Assembly: GCA_002067065.1 (NCBI GenBank)
Contig: MVPY01000092.1
Location: forward strand, 50,111 to 114,110
Direction: 5' to 3'
DNA length: 64,000 bases
Source: Methanobacterium sp. PtaB.Bin024
GTDB lineage: Archaea; Methanobacteriota; Methanobacteria; Methanobacteriales; Methanobacteriaceae
A program made the position numbers and the translations under genes. This document shows positions 47,847-58,677 of the stretch, in pieces; positions within the stretch are counted from its first letter, which is position 1; every line of letters starts with the position of its first letter. The notes beneath the pieces were generated by a model. The model saw nothing but the letters and a program-made list of their open reading frames with translations, did no database searches and was not told where the DNA came from.

Positions 47847-50339
47847 TCACTTCTCAATTTCCCTTATTAACCGACCACACCCCCTAACAACCTTCTTATC
47901 GCCGAAAACATTAGCTATTCTGCGCACTGCTTCAATCATTCTGATAAGGGAGTCAAGCCAGCTGAAAATATCACCAGCATAGGCGTGGATTTCATATTCA
48001 CGCATGAGTTTTCTGCTGATATCCACTGGGTCTTTCCCCTGAAGCCTCTGCTTAACAATTTTCCTGGAAAGTTCCCTTTGAAAACAACCACAGAATGGTC
48101 TTTCCTTACATCGACATGTGTAAAAATCCATTTGAAGCTTCATCAAACGCTCTCTAAGATGTGGTTCCAGTTTAGAAATCGCGGTACCTGAGCTAAGGAT
48201 ATCAAGGGTGCTGTCAGCAAACAAACGACTGGACATGTTTATTTTAAGAATACGACCCATTTGAGTGGTGATTCTATTGGAAAGATATGCATTTTCAAAG
48301 GGCTCCAGTTTCAGGGCAATATCCATAGGACGCATCTTTTTGAGGTTCTTACGGACAAACTCTGCCCATGGGTAATCTAAAAAGGACATAGAAACTGCCC
48401 TACCATAGTTAGTGGGTGTTATTTTGTCTTCTTTTTCATTCACCAAATTATAATCTACCATGATATTGAAAGCCTCTTCCAATGGTAGGGGTAACTCTTC
48501 CTCTTTATAATCATTTTCTATTTGCATGAAGGTTTCTGCACATCCTGCACATACATCAGCCAGGAACTGTTCAATTTGACTATCCTCAGAATAGGTGACG
48601 TTAACCGATTCCACTTCACTGGATAGAAGGTTCATGGCCTGTGCTTCCTCAGTTTCATCGCCATAGCTCCTTCCAACTTCCGGTAAAAGATACACCTTTC
48701 CCTGATCATGGTATGTGGGCCTGCCAGCCCTGCCAAGCATCTGAGAGAATTCATTTGGAGTTAGTTGCTTGTTTCCCATGGTCAAACTCTCAAATAATAC
48801 TTGTGAAGCAGGAAAATCAACACCAGCAGCCAGTGCAGCAGTGGTCACCACTGCCCCCAATTTCTGATTTCCGAAATCTTTCTCTATTTTATTTTTTTTG
48901 GCATAAGATAGACCAGCATGATATGCTGCTGTTTTAACACCCCTTCGAACCAGATAATCAGATATGACATGTGTTTTACGGCGTGAGTTTGTAAAAATGA
49001 TACTCTGACCATGATATCCTTTTTCTGACCGGTGTTGGTATTCAACCCGGGATAACTGGGCCAGAAGATGATTTTTCTCCTCTTCTGTACGGACAAATAT
49101 CAAGTGTCTTTCCAGTGGCACAGGTCGCAACGGATATTCAACCAGTTTCATGCCAAATTCCTGGGCAATTTCCTGTGGATTTTTTATGGTGGCTGATAAT
49201 CCAATTAACTGTAAATTAGGGAATATGGTTTTCAAACGATGAATAAGTCCCCTGAGGCGGGGGCCCCTTTCATCATCCCCTAACATGTGAATCTCATCCA
49301 CCACTACAGTCTTCAGATCGCCTAGTTGGGATGATCTACCCGCACGTAGTAAAAAATCAAGACCCTCATAGGTCCCCACAATAATATCGGCATCATCTAT
49401 TTTCTCATCAGGAAGTATGAGCTCTTCTTTGGCTTTTATCCTGCTCATTCCCACTCTTATGGAAACTTTTAATCCCATTTTCTGGTATCTTTTTGTAAAA
49501 TCCCTGTATTTCTGATTGGCCAGTGCCACCAGTGGAGTTAAAAAAAGAAGTTTTCCCCCTTCAAGGGCGCGTGATACACCTGCCATTTCCCCGATCAGTG
49601 TTTTTCCACTGGCAGTGGCTGAAACCACCAGCAGATTCTCCCCATCCAGGAGTCCAGCCTGAAGGGCCAGAACCTGCACTGGCAGTAAGTGAGTGCCCTG
49701 TGTTTTGAGAGACTCTTTAAGTTTTTCAGGAATATTAAGAGCGTCTATCCTAATTTTTGGAAGATTATCGGCTTTTTTAGTGGTTATTTTATCGTATAAT
49801 GTGAGTTCTTGATTTTTTAGGGGGTCAAATCGTGGATCAAAAACACTTAACACCTTGGCCAGATCTCCGGTTTCATCCAAGATTTTCCTGAATCTGGGAA
49901 AGGTGCTCATATCATACGATCGGGCTTTTAACTCCCTTTTTATCTCGTTTTCTGCGCATGAACGACAAAGATAATCTCCATGATAAAAATATGATTTTTC
50001 TTTTTGGATGATTGTGATAAAGCCTTCGAATGTGCAGTGCCTACAGATGAAAGTGTGTTTATATTTTATATTTAAGGAATGGAGGAATTCTTCGGTGTCA
50101 GGGTCACTGCCTACCATAAATACGTTCTGTTTTCTGAGGATCTTTACTGCCTCACTGGGAGGCAGGATGATTTCTTTATCTTTCTTAATTATGAATTTAT
50201 GAATTCTTAACTGACCCTCAACACGACGAAACTTTATGTAACCATAAAAAAGGGGTTCTCTCCTGTTATTTAAAGCTCCCTTAGAACTTCCAATAGGAAA
50301 TAACTCCACTATTTTCTTTTTTCTTCTTATTATTATCAT
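47847..50339 (-). CDS. Superfamily 2 DEAD/DEAH helicase with zinc-binding ends
   Basis: The protein has 830 residues. An N-terminal domain carries CRHCTFEGF and CRSCAEN, a probable zinc finger near residues 100-140. The helicase core has VSATASGKTLIGEMAGVSRA (Walker A), VVVDEIHMLGDDERG (DEIH box), IGLSATIKNPQEIA and QMLGRAGRPTYHD (motif VI), close to Ski2/Hel308-type enzymes. A C-terminal CRCKERPFCGC cluster precedes a helical end. It starts ten bases after a 2H phosphoesterase gene on the same strand, which suggests work on RNA. Confidence 0.88.
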   Translation of the reverse strand: MIIIRRKKKIVELFPIGSSKGALNNRREPLFYGYIKFRRVEGQLRIHKFIIKKDKEIILPPSEAVKILRKQNVFMVGSDPDTEEFLHSLNIKYKHTFICRHCTFEGFITIIQKEKSYFYHGDYLCRSCAENEIKRELKARSYDMSTFPRFRKILDETGDLAKVLSVFDPRFDPLKNQELTLYDKITTKKADNLPKIRIDALNIPEKLKESLKTQGTHLLPVQVLALQAGLLDGENLLVVSATASGKTLIGEMAGVSRALEGGKLLFLTPLVALANQKYRDFTKRYQKMGLKVSIRVGMSRIKAKEELILPDEKIDDADIIVGTYEGLDFLLRAGRSSQLGDLKTVVVDEIHMLGDDERGPRLRGLIHRLKTIFPNLQLIGLSATIKNPQEIAQEFGMKLVEYPLRPVPLERHLIFVRTEEEKNHLLAQLSRVEYQHRSEKGYHGQSIIFTNSRRKTHVISDYLVRRGVKTAAYHAGLSYAKKNKIEKDFGNQKLGAVVTTAALAAGVDFPASQVLFESLTMGNKQLTPNEFSQMLGRAGRPTYHDQGKVYLLPEVGRSYGDETEEAQAMNLLSSEVESVNVTYSEDSQIEQFLADVCAGCAETFMQIENDYKEEELPLPLEEAFNIMVDYNLVNEKEDKITPTNYGRAVSMSFLDYPWAEFVRKNLKKMRPMDIALKLEPFENAYLSNRITTQMGRILKINMSSRLFADSTLDILSSGTAISKLEPHLRERLMKLQMDFYTCRCKERPFCGCFQRELSRKIVKQRLQGKDPVDISRKLMREYEIHAYAGDIFSWLDSLIRMIEAVRRIANVFGDKKVVRGCGRLIREIEK

Positions 50340-50349
50340 TTTCTCGTGA

Positions 50350-50880
50350 TTAGGGATGTGGTAATTTTATTTTCTCAAGGGTTTCAACCCGTTCATCATG
50401 ATATTCAACTACATCTAGCTCCATGATGCTCCCCTTTATTTGGATATCCAAACCGTTTATCTGATCCACCAGTTCCTTGCAGGTCCATTTCTCCACTGAA
50501 TTGGCAACCACAATATGGGGAATAAATGGCAGATCCATACGTAATTCATCAGCCAGTTTTCCAGAATATAGACTATCATGGAGTTTGATGATCTGACTGT
50601 ACCCTTCATCTGGCACCAGGTAGACATGCCAGTAGGGAGTGAATGCATCTTTGTCCATAATTGCACATCTTAAAACAAAGTCTATCCTACTATAGCCTGC
50701 AGCACGTCTTTTAATCTCCTCTATAAATGTTTCTGGTCTCTGGTTAAATACTGGAAATACCAGAATGAAGTGAGGCTCCATTACTCCATGGTAAAGCTCG
50801 TCATTTTCTTCCCGAAATCCCTGAATCCATTGATAGTCCTCTTCACTGATTTTAGGATAGGCTAAAGTTAAAAGCGACAT
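50350..50880 (-). CDS. 2'-5' RNA ligase-like 2H phosphoesterase-fold protein
   Basis: The protein has 176 residues. Two motifs spaced as in the 2H family are PHFILVFPV near residue 37 and PHIVVANSV near residue 122. In active family members these read H-x-T or H-x-S; here the third positions are Ile and Val, so both hydroxyl residues are lost. It may bind rather than cleave cyclic phosphates. It is co-transcribed with the downstream helicase, ten bases apart. GGTGG precedes the ATG. Confidence 0.7.
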   Translation of the reverse strand: MSLLTLAYPKISEEDYQWIQGFREENDELYHGVMEPHFILVFPVFNQRPETFIEEIKRRAAGYSRIDFVLRCAIMDKDAFTPYWHVYLVPDEGYSQIIKLHDSLYSGKLADELRMDLPFIPHIVVANSVEKWTCKELVDQINGLDIQIKGSIMELDVVEYHDERVETLEKIKLPHP

Positions 50881-51085
50881 ATTCTTCCACCATTATGTAT
50901 GTAAAAACTTCTACAATTATGTATAAAAAATGATTGAATTTGAAGATTGCTATCATATTTTAATTTTTTTATTATACTTCTTATTATACTTGAATTGTTA
51001 ATATAACTCCTTAAATATAATATTAACCCTTTAAATAAAGGCAAATATGTTGAAAGCTGATAAAAAGATGTTTCTGGAAAAATTA

Positions 51086-52747
51086 TTAAAGGGAAGATTC
51101 TTCTTTTTCCAGTTTCTCTTTTAATAGTTTTTCTGCCTGTTCTCTGAGTATGAATTTTTGTATTTTGCCACTGGCAGTGAGTGGGAATTCATCTATAAAA
51201 AATACATGTTTAGGTACCTTGAAACGGGCGATCTTGGTTCTGGCATAGTCCCGCACATCTTCTTCAGTGAGTTCTGCGCCCTCTTCCAGGATGATACAGG
51301 CACCTACAATTTCCCCATACTTCTTATCAGGGATCCCTACTACCTGAACATCCAGGACTCCTGGCATGGTGTATAAAAATTCCTCGATTTCACGGGGGTA
51401 AATATTCTCTCCACCGCGAATAATCATGTCTTTAATACGACCTACAATGGAATAATATCCATCCTCATCTAAAGTTGCCAGATCTCCACTGTGTAGCCAT
51501 CCATCTTCATCTATAACTTCACGAGTTTTTTCTGGCATTTTATAGTACCCTTTCATCACGTTGTAACCTTTACAACATATTTCACCTGTCTGACCGGTTG
51601 CCAGGTTTTCACCTGTTTCTGGGTCAACTATTTTCACTTCACATTCAGGTAACGGTTTACCCACGGTTTCCACTCTTTTTATAAGGGGATCATCAACACT
51701 GGTTTGAGTGAATCCTGGTGATCCTTCTGTAAGACCGTATACACTGGTGATTTCATTCATGTTCATGTCATTTACCACCTTTTTCATTGCTTCAATGGGT
51801 GGAGTGGAACCTGCCATGATACCGGTGCGTAGGCTGGATAAGTCGAACATCTCAAACATGGGATGACTGTATTCTGCAATAAACATGGTGGGAACTCCAT
51901 ATAATGCTGTGCAGCGTTCTTTTTGAACTGCTGCAAGAACCAACAGGGGATCAAAGACTTCCACCATCACCATGGTGGCTCCATGACTATATGCAGCCAT
52001 TACTGCCAGCACAATACCAAAACAATGGAAAAGGGGAACTGTTATACATAATCTGTCTTTTTCGGTGAATTTTTGTCGTTCTCCTATATAATAACCATTG
52101 TTGAGGATGTTTCGATGGGTTAACATCACTCCCTTGGGAAATCCTGTGGTTCCTGATGTGTATTGCATGTTAACCACTTCATCATTATCAACAGAGGATT
52201 TAATCTTCTGGAATTTCTCCTCATCTCCATGTTTCCCTAAAAGCAGAAGTTCGTTGATGTTATACATTCCCCGGTGTTTTTCCTGGCCCACATATATGAC
52301 ATTTTCCAAAAATGGAAAATCTTTATTTTTTAGTTTTCCCCTTTCCTGGGTTTTTAATTCAGGGATCAACTCATAAACTATTTGAATGTAATCCACATCC
52401 TGGAATCCATCAATAATGGCCAACGCTTTCATGTCTGACTGTTCCAGAACATAGGCAAGTTCATGACTTTTGTAAGCTGTGTTTACTGTGACCAGCACCA
52501 CTCCTATTTTGGAAGTGGCGAACATAAAGGTGAGCCAGTCTGGCACATTTTTGGCCCATATACCCACATGGTCACCCTTCTTTATCCCGATTGCAAGTAA
52601 ACCCTTAGCTAAAATGTTAACCCGTTCATCAAACTCTTTATAGGTGAAACGGAGATCCCGGTCAGGGTAAACCATGAATTCCTGATTGGGATCCTTTTTG
52701 ACCATTTCTTCCAGGTAATCACCAATAGTAAGCTCCGTGAAAACCAT
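51086..52747 (-). CDS. AMP-forming acyl-CoA synthetase
   Basis: The protein has 553 residues, full length for the ANL superfamily. [18 protein letters not shown] binds [13 protein letters not shown] is motif A5, [20 protein letters not shown] is A7, [20 protein letters not shown] is A8, and [13 protein letters not shown] carries the catalytic Lys (A10). It activates a carboxylic acid, probably medium or branched chain, to its CoA ester. It is the third gene of an operon with a thioesterase and an HTH-cupin regulator, a set that suggests controlled acid activation and release. Confidence 0.92.
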   Translation of the reverse strand: MVFTELTIGDYLEEMVKKDPNQEFMVYPDRDLRFTYKEFDERVNILAKGLLAIGIKKGDHVGIWAKNVPDWLTFMFATSKIGVVLVTVNTAYKSHELAYVLEQSDMKALAIIDGFQDVDYIQIVYELIPELKTQERGKLKNKDFPFLENVIYVGQEKHRGMYNINELLLLGKHGDEEKFQKIKSSVDNDEVVNMQYTSGTTGFPKGVMLTHRNILNNGYYIGERQKFTEKDRLCITVPLFHCFGIVLAVMAAYSHGATMVMVEVFDPLLVLAAVQKERCTALYGVPTMFIAEYSHPMFEMFDLSSLRTGIMAGSTPPIEAMKKVVNDMNMNEITSVYGLTEGSPGFTQTSVDDPLIKRVETVGKPLPECEVKIVDPETGENLATGQTGEICCKGYNVMKGYYKMPEKTREVIDEDGWLHSGDLATLDEDGYYSIVGRIKDMIIRGGENIYPREIEEFLYTMPGVLDVQVVGIPDKKYGEIVGACIILEEGAELTEEDVRDYARTKIARFKVPKHVFFIDEFPLTASGKIQKFILREQAEKLLKEKLEKEESSL

Positions 52748-52862
52748 TTTAAAACCTCTGTTTAATTATCCCATTTAAGTATATGCTCATTTTCTAATGA
52801 TATCAAGTATGATGTATTATTAAATATGATATTTTTTTCTATATGTAAAATAACTGACAAAT

Positions 52863-53270
52863 TCACTCTGGACAATCTTCCAGATATTCTTCCAGTTTCT
52901 CCCTTATATCATCTGGTATTGGCATTGATTTCTGTTGAATAAAGTCATAGTTCACTAAAACTGCGGTTCCCTTTGCCTTAAGATGGCCTGATTGCCATGC
53001 TTCATGGTAAGTGGTGTATGAACTGTTACCTATTCTTATGATGCTGGTTTTGATGTGCACATCACCATTGTAGTACATCTGTCCTAAAAATTCAAAATCT
53101 GTTTTCACCATTATGAGTTTCCATTTCTCATAACTCAAGTCTAGATCAGGTGTGAATAGGCGGTAAATACGGTTTCTAGCTAGTTCAAACCATTCTGCAA
53201 GGACTATGTTGTTTATGTGTCTTAAGCCATCGGAGTCTCCGAAACGAGGTGTTACTGTTATTGTGTACAT
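52863..53270 (-). CDS. Acyl-CoA thioesterase, hotdog fold (4HBT type)
   Basis: The protein has 135 residues. RFGDSDGLRHINNIVLAEWF is the 4-hydroxybenzoyl-CoA thioesterase motif; most relatives have D-x-D-x-x-G-H-V-N-N, so the Asp before the Gly-type turn and the Asn pair are present. It would hydrolyse acyl-CoA made by the synthetase encoded next to it. GGAGA precedes the ATG. It lies between the regulator gene and the synthetase gene. Confidence 0.85.
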   Translation of the reverse strand: MYTITVTPRFGDSDGLRHINNIVLAEWFELARNRIYRLFTPDLDLSYEKWKLIMVKTDFEFLGQMYYNGDVHIKTSIIRIGNSSYTTYHEAWQSGHLKAKGTAVLVNYDFIQQKSMPIPDDIREKLEEYLEDCPE

Positions 53271-53322
53271 TAATAATTCTCCAAATTTAAATTAAAATTC
53301 TCTAAATCTATTGATATCCTAT

Positions 53323-53904
53323 CTAAAAGGGCGTGTAAACCACTGCTAACATCTTAGAATCCCTTTCTTTGGCATGAACATGATGGGGTACAACAGAATC
53401 ATAGTATATGCTATCTTCTGCCTCTAAAATGTAGCTTTCCTGCCCATAAAGTACTTCTATCTTTCCCTGTATAACATAAAGAAATTCTTCACCTTCATGT
53501 GATGCTAACTGGTAATCCTGGTTTTCTGTGGGATGAACATCAATAATGAAGGGTTCCATATGCCTGTCACCTTTCCCATAAGCCAGAGAGTAGAATTCCA
53601 GAGCACTCTTGTTACTGTGTTCACCAAGACCTTGCCCTGAAAACCGTATTATGTTATCTGATTTTCCAGATTTAACCATGAAGGGGCCGCTTTGAGGGGC
53701 ATCGTCAAGGAATGTGCCTAGGCGTACACCCAGTGCCCGTGCGATCTTTAAAAGAGGAGTTAACGAGGGTACCAGTGCACCGCTTTCCAGGTCTTCAATT
53801 AATTCAACATTGCTATAACTGGCTTCTGCCAGTTCTTCAACTGACATTTGACGATCTTCTCTTAACTGGCGAATTTTCGCTCCAACTTTGTTCTCCTCAG
53901 ACAT
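53323..53904 (-). CDS. XRE-type HTH regulator with C-terminal cupin domain
   Basis: The protein has 193 residues. Residues of about 8-65 form the XRE helix-turn-helix ([20 protein letters not shown], then [18 protein letters not shown]). Residues of about 110-190 form a cupin barrel with [17 protein letters not shown] and [13 protein letters not shown]. Such regulators sense small ligands through the cupin. It is the first gene of the operon with the thioesterase and acyl-CoA ligase, so it probably controls them. The near-palindrome at 54032 upstream could be its site. Confidence 0.88.
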   Translation of the reverse strand: MSEENKVGAKIRQLREDRQMSVEELAEASYSNVELIEDLESGALVPSLTPLLKIARALGVRLGTFLDDAPQSGPFMVKSGKSDNIIRFSGQGLGEHSNKSALEFYSLAYGKGDRHMEPFIIDVHPTENQDYQLASHEGEEFLYVIQGKIEVLYGQESYILEAEDSIYYDSVVPHHVHAKERDSKMLAVVYTPF

Positions 53905-54031
53905 TAAATCACCTGATTCCTTTAATTTGTAAATTCAACAAGTAAATCCTAATTTTCATCCAATATCCAAATTTGTACACAACACTTAAACATTTGCATT
54001 ATTCTTAAAGGAAGGGATAATATATTAAAAA

Positions 54032-54045
54032 GGTGATATGTCACC
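54032..54045. promoter_or_regulatory. Near-palindrome, possible operator of the HTH-cupin operon
   Basis: GGTGATATGTCACC has five-base arms GGTGA/TCACC and lies about 130 bases upstream of the regulator gene, between it and the divergent-side small secreted protein gene. The link to the regulator is inferred from position alone. Confidence 0.35.
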
Positions 54046-54153
54046 AATTAACCTTTTTTTAAATAGTTCAACATCAATTTTCGGCTAAAAATTATATCCA
54101 TCACTACTATAAATAATTCCATGAAAAAATGTTTGATACTGTAATATTAGGTA

Positions 54154-54450
54154 TTAGTTTGTAGTGTTAGTTGTTGTAGTGTTATTAACCTTCTTGGTGG
54201 TGTTACTGGTGGTGTTATTGGTAGTGTTGGTGGTGTTTATCTGAACATGTCTGTAAATATGTACCGGTGAAAAATCAGAGTCACCAATTTGAGTGATCTT
54301 CTGTTCACCATTGAAATTGAGATCAGACGGAATTAACCCCACACCAATATCTGTACCTATGTTTAAAGCGTTAGCACCTGAAGCAGCACCAAATGCAATC
54401 ATAGCAATCATTAAAACAATGAAAAGCGTTCCAGATTTTTTAGGCGTCAT
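54154..54450 (-). CDS. Small secreted Asn/Thr-rich protein
   Basis: The protein has 98 residues. A signal peptide ([18 protein letters not shown], with likely cleavage near ANA) is followed by about 50 ordinary residues. The tail is made almost only of Asn and Thr with repeated NTT sequons. It shares its build with proteins at 8381, 37191 and 38326, though the middle part is unique. It is probably exported and N-glycosylated. Function unknown. Confidence 0.65.
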   Translation of the reverse strand: MTPKKSGTLFIVLMIAMIAFGAASGANALNIGTDIGVGLIPSDLNFNGEQKITQIGDSDFSPVHIYRHVQINTTNTTNNTTSNTTKKVNNTTTTNTTN

Positions 54451-54790
54451 TCAAATTACCCTAATTAGTATACATAACAAACAAATTTCATTTAATTAAC
54501 CAAAATCCCGTGTAGCAACATTCTAGGTGTTATAGATTGTAACTTAGAATTTTTGGTATTAAATCTGAATTTTTTTGCTAAATCTAAGTTTTTATATTTT
54601 CTTTTATTTTACCATCTATATTCGAATTTTAAATTAATTTTTTATATAGAATAATATCTCAAAACACCTTTAAATAATGTGATCATCCACCACATTATCA
54701 CCAACACCTAAAAAGTATCAATTTTGGAACTGATTATATTAAAATAGTAAAAATCTGACGGATATATTGAAAAGGGAATAATATAATTTT
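54451..54790. other. Gap downstream of glmS, nothing recognised
   Basis: 340 strongly AT-rich bases between the end of glmS and the start of the small secreted protein gene, which lie on the same strand. It must hold the glmS terminator and the promoter of the small gene. No RNA element such as the glmS ribozyme is expected or seen here, because glmS starts at the other end. Confidence 0.35.
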
Positions 54791-56572
54791 TTATTCCACA
54801 GTAACACATTTAGCCAGGTTTTTGGGTTTGTCTGGATCAATACCCCTGGCAACACTTATATGGTACGATAACAACTGCAGGGGCACCACATAAATTAGGG
54901 GGGATAATAACTCGTTAACCTCTGGAGGGAATTTTATCATATCATGAGCTTCAAAATTTAGAACATCATCGTCAGATGCTCCGAGGGCTATAACCCGCGC
55001 TCCTCTGGCATTTACCTCTTCAACATTGCTGAGTGTCCGATCATGACTTTTACCAGGAGGCACTACTGCAACCACCGGAACTTCATCATCAATTAATGCT
55101 AATGGTCCGTGTTTAAGTTCTCCAGCAGCGTATCCCTCCCCATGAATGTAAGTAATCTCTTTGAGTTTTAAAGCACCCTCCATTGCTGTGGGATAGGAAA
55201 ATCCCCTGCCAATGAAAAAGAAATCATTCGAGTCTTTGTATTTCTTAGCCATTTTGCGGATTTCATCCTCATAGGATAGTACTCCTTCCATGCAATCTGG
55301 AATCTTCTGGAGTTGTTCTAATAGCCATTTTTTTCGCCCCATACATGCTACCAAGAGGTATATGCAAGTTAACTGGCTGATGTATGTTTTTGTAGCGGCC
55401 ACACCTATCTCTGGACCAGCTCTGGTGAATATAACATGATCTGCTTCTCTGGTAGCTGTGCTACCAAGTACATTAACAACAGCCAGGGTTTCTGCCTTTT
55501 TATTTGCTATCTTAAGGGCTTTTAATGTATCGGCAGTTTCTCCTGACTGGCTGATGAATATAACCAGGGACTCGGGGTCCAGGGCGTCTGCAGCAAATTC
55601 GAACTCAGAAGCCAACATCACATCAGTAGGCAAGCCCAAAAGTCCTTCAAAAAGATATTTCCCCACCATAGAAGCATGGTATGATGTTCCACAGGCCACG
55701 AATGTGATTCTCTTAAATTCGGGGAATTTGGTGACGATTTTCTCAATTTCTGAAACTTCGAATAGGGTATTTTTTACTGCTTCTGGCTGTTCATGAATCT
55801 CTTTTAACATGAAATGATCGTATCCGCCTTTCTGAGCCATTTCAGGAGTCCATTTAATGTTTTCAATCTTTTTGTCCACTACTTTACCATCACGGTCTTT
55901 AACAGTGACTCCCTCATCATCCATGATGAAGGTTTCATGGTCTGCCAGGTAGATGATTTTCCGGGTGTGCTGTAATATAGCAGGCGCATCAGAAGCCAGG
56001 AAATATTCACCATCCCCCAGACCTAGAATTAGTGGGCTTTCCTTTCTAACACCCATGATTTTATTGGGTTCATCAGAGGATATGACAGCAAAGGCATATG
56101 AACCGTGGAGTTTATCAATGGCCTGGTTCATGGCTTCTTCAAGACTTAATCCCTGTTTATAATATTTTTCAATGAGGTGGGCAATAACCTCTGTATCAGT
56201 TTGAGAAGTAAAATGGTGTCCTTCACGTTCTAACTGATCTTTAAGTTCTTTGTAGTTTTCAAGTATCCCATTGTGCACTACTGCGATTTTTCCTTCACAA
56301 TCAGTGTGAGGGTGTGCGTTTTCCTGGGTTGGAAGGCCATGGGTAGCCCAACGAACATGTCCTATGCCCATTTCCCCTGGGAGTTCATCTAGTTGAAGTT
56401 TCTGTGAAACTTCGTCGATTTTTCCCTTGTCTTTTTTTATATGGATCCCTGATGATGAGCAAGTAGCAATACCTACTGAATCGTACCCCCTGTATTCCAA
56501 GCGCTGCACACAATCCAGGATTACTGGTGCTGCTTTATTAGTTTTAAGTATACATCCTACTATTCCACACAC
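54791..56572 (-). CDS. glmS: Glutamine-fructose-6-phosphate aminotransferase
   Basis: The start is set at GTG 56572, which follows GGTGA at five bases and puts Cys directly after the initiator (M-C-G-I-V-G), as needed for the N-terminal nucleophile of the glutaminase domain. The product has 593 residues. It has the GATase domain ([26 protein letters not shown]), two SIS domains ([35 protein letters not shown]) and the end [11 protein letters not shown]. It makes glucosamine-6-phosphate for pseudomurein and glycan synthesis. It is divergent from purC. Confidence 0.95.
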   Translation of the reverse strand: MCGIVGCILKTNKAAPVILDCVQRLEYRGYDSVGIATCSSSGIHIKKDKGKIDEVSQKLQLDELPGEMGIGHVRWATHGLPTQENAHPHTDCEGKIAVVHNGILENYKELKDQLEREGHHFTSQTDTEVIAHLIEKYYKQGLSLEEAMNQAIDKLHGSYAFAVISSDEPNKIMGVRKESPLILGLGDGEYFLASDAPAILQHTRKIIYLADHETFIMDDEGVTVKDRDGKVVDKKIENIKWTPEMAQKGGYDHFMLKEIHEQPEAVKNTLFEVSEIEKIVTKFPEFKRITFVACGTSYHASMVGKYLFEGLLGLPTDVMLASEFEFAADALDPESLVIFISQSGETADTLKALKIANKKAETLAVVNVLGSTATREADHVIFTRAGPEIGVAATKTYISQLTCIYLLVACMGRKKWLLEQLQKIPDCMEGVLSYEDEIRKMAKKYKDSNDFFFIGRGFSYPTAMEGALKLKEITYIHGEGYAAGELKHGPLALIDDEVPVVAVVPPGKSHDRTLSNVEEVNARGARVIALGASDDDVLNFEAHDMIKFPPEVNELLSPLIYVVPLQLLSYHISVARGIDPDKPKNLAKCVTVE

Positions 56573-56721
56573 GAATTTCACCTTGAGAAAAATTTTCTAC
56601 TTTTGAATAAATAAATATAATCTTACCTAATTTTATAACTCATTTTGATGCTATACATCTATTACAATCTTAATCTATAATAAATTTCTAATGTAGTTTT
56701 ATCTTAATGTAGTTTAATATC

Positions 56722-56731
56722 TATATAAATA
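56722..56731 (+). promoter_or_regulatory. TATA box of the purC operon
   Basis: TATATAAATA lies 33 bases before the chosen purC start, a distance that puts transcription start just before the GGAG ribosome binding site. A purine-rich stretch expected of a BRE is weak. Confidence 0.5.
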
Positions 56732-56763
56732 TTTGACACTAAATAAAGAAAATGGAGTTGAAC

Positions 56764-57510
56764 ATGAATCTTGATAAGAAAAATCTCCTGTACCGGGGTA
56801 AAGCCAAGGATGTGTACCAGACCAGCCACCCTCAGCAGGTTATGGTGAAATTCAGAGACGACATAACTGCAGGTGATGGTGCGAAGAAGGAAGTTATGGG
56901 AATGAAGGGTTACTACAATTCCCTGATCTCAGCTAAACTATTCATGTTATTAGAAGATGCCGGGATAAAAACCCAATACATTGATTTGCCGGAACCGGGG
57001 TTTATGCTTTCTCATAAACTGGATATGATACCCCTAGAGGTGATCACTAGAAACATCGCCGCAGGAAGTCTCTTAAGGAGATTCCCATTCCAGGAAGGGC
57101 AAACTTTCAATCCACCCATCATCCAGATGGACTTTAAAAATGATGAATACCATGACCCCATGCTAAATGATGATATAATTCATGCTCTGGGAATTGCAAG
57201 CAGTAATGATCTGGAAATAATCCGCCGAATAACCCTAAAAATTAACCAGGTTATAAAAGATTTCCTGGAAAACGTAGGGTTACTGTTCCCTGATTTTAAA
57301 ATCGAATTTGGCCGAGACCATAATGGGAATATAGTTCTTGGTGATGAAATAAGTCCAGACACATGTCGTTTCTGGGATCAGAAAACCCGAGACATTATGG
57401 ATAAAGATCTCTTCAGGAAGGGGGAATCCGGAGTTATTGAAGCTTACCAAAAGGTGGCTAACATAATACTTGATGAAAAAGATAAAAAAAGATGGAATTT
57501 GAATTTTTGA
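56764..57510 (+). CDS. purC: Phosphoribosylaminoimidazole-succinocarboxamide synthase
   Basis: The protein has 248 residues from ATG 56764; the GGAG within the longer frame from 56752 is taken as its ribosome binding site. SAICAR synthetase motifs are present: [13 protein letters not shown] near the N-terminus, [35 protein letters not shown] and [14 protein letters not shown]. It adds aspartate to CAIR in purine synthesis. It is followed by purS and purQ, giving a purC-purS-purQ order common in methanogens. Confidence 0.95.
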   Translation: MNLDKKNLLYRGKAKDVYQTSHPQQVMVKFRDDITAGDGAKKEVMGMKGYYNSLISAKLFMLLEDAGIKTQYIDLPEPGFMLSHKLDMIPLEVITRNIAAGSLLRRFPFQEGQTFNPPIIQMDFKNDEYHDPMLNDDIIHALGIASSNDLEIIRRITLKINQVIKDFLENVGLLFPDFKIEFGRDHNGNIVLGDEISPDTCRFWDQKTRDIMDKDLFRKGESGVIEAYQKVANIILDEKDKKRWNLNF

Positions 57511-57676
57511 TACATATTAATCAGAGATCTGACTGATTCTCAGGATAAATCCCATGATACAAGTTAACTGAGATAAAGTTAATTGACTCATATAACTCTA
57601 TTTAGATAACCAATTAAAACTAATAAAAATTCAGATAACAAATAAAACATATCCTAATAAAAATTCTGGTGATGCT

Positions 57677-57931
57677 ATGAAATACAATGCAAAAGTAGAA
57701 ATTAGTCTGAAAAAAGGAATGCTAAACCCAGAAGCCTCCACTATCCAGAGGGCGCTGGCTCTTTTGGATTACCAGGTAAAAGATACCTCTACCATGGAGA
57801 CCATAAAATTCACATTGGAAGCAGAAGACCCTGATGCGGCTCGAAACCAGGTGGTGGAGATGTGTGAACGGCTACTCTGCAACCCGGTTATCCACGACTA
57901 CCAGATCCAAATCAATCAGACGGGGGACTAA
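57677..57931 (+). CDS. purS: FGAM synthase subunit PurS
   Basis: The protein has 84 residues, normal for PurS. It reads [20 protein letters not shown], then [10 protein letters not shown] and an end typical of the subunit. It bridges PurL and PurQ in the formylglycinamidine synthase complex. The stop is one base from the purQ start, so the two are coupled. PurL is not in the window. Confidence 0.93.
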   Translation: MKYNAKVEISLKKGMLNPEASTIQRALALLDYQVKDTSTMETIKFTLEAEDPDAARNQVVEMCERLLCNPVIHDYQIQINQTGD

Positions 57932-57932
57932 A

Positions 57933-58583
57933 ATGAAAGTGGGGATCATACGCTTCCCTGGCTCTAACTGTGACCGGGATGTGTTCTACGCCCTGGAGTT
58001 GGCCGGTGGCCAACCAGATTATGTCTGGTGGAACCAGAGAGATCTATCCAACTTCGATGCAATCGTTATCCCTGGAGGATTTTCCTACGGAGACTACCTC
58101 CGAGCAGGGGCCATAGCCGCCATCACCCCAGTAATCGAAGGAATTAAAGATGTTGTGAAAGATGAAAAACCAGTGCTAGGTATCTGTAACGGTGCCCAGA
58201 TACTGGCAGAAGTGGGACTGGTCCCAGGAGTGTTCACATTAAACCAAAAGGCACAGTTCATCTGTGAATGGGTAGAACTTGAAGTAAAAACCAACAGAAC
58301 ACCATTCACTCACCTGTACCAGAAAAACGAAGTCATAAAAATGCCCATTGCCCATGCTGAAGGTCGTTATTACACCGAATATATTGACGAACTCCATGAT
58401 CAGGACCAGATAGTGCTCGGATTCAAAGGAGATAATCCTAATGGTTCAATGGAATCTATTACTGGAGTATGTGACCTGGAAGGATTGGTTTGTGCTGTTA
58501 TGCCCCATCCAGAGAGAGCTTCAGAATCTATCCTAGGATCAGATGATGGTTTGAAGTTTTTCAAGGGAATTATTAATTATTAA
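57933..58583 (+). CDS. purQ: FGAM synthase glutaminase subunit PurQ
   Basis: Start ATG 57933 follows GGGGGA and the purS stop; a longer frame from 57834 overlaps purS and is rejected. The 216-residue class I glutamine amidotransferase has [20 protein letters not shown] at the start, the nucleophile elbow [16 protein letters not shown], and MPHPERASE with the catalytic His and Glu. It supplies ammonia to PurL. Confidence 0.95.
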   Translation: MKVGIIRFPGSNCDRDVFYALELAGGQPDYVWWNQRDLSNFDAIVIPGGFSYGDYLRAGAIAAITPVIEGIKDVVKDEKPVLGICNGAQILAEVGLVPGVFTLNQKAQFICEWVELEVKTNRTPFTHLYQKNEVIKMPIAHAEGRYYTEYIDELHDQDQIVLGFKGDNPNGSMESITGVCDLEGLVCAVMPHPERASESILGSDDGLKFFKGIINY

Positions 58584-58677
58584 TGCCCCAATAAAGGAAT
58601 TTGGTCTGATAAAAATAATTAAAGGATGAATAATAACCAATTGACAAATATTTCAATTAAATTTTCATGGTGAACGG

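Noticed and set aside
54451..54790. Riboswitch or ribozyme related to glmS
   Set aside because: This gap is at the 3' end of glmS, and the 5' leader of glmS is too short to hold a ribozyme.
57834..57932. Upstream extension of purQ
   Set aside because: The extra 33 codons overlap purS out of frame, while the ATG at 57933 has a GGGGGA ribosome binding site and the family-typical start.
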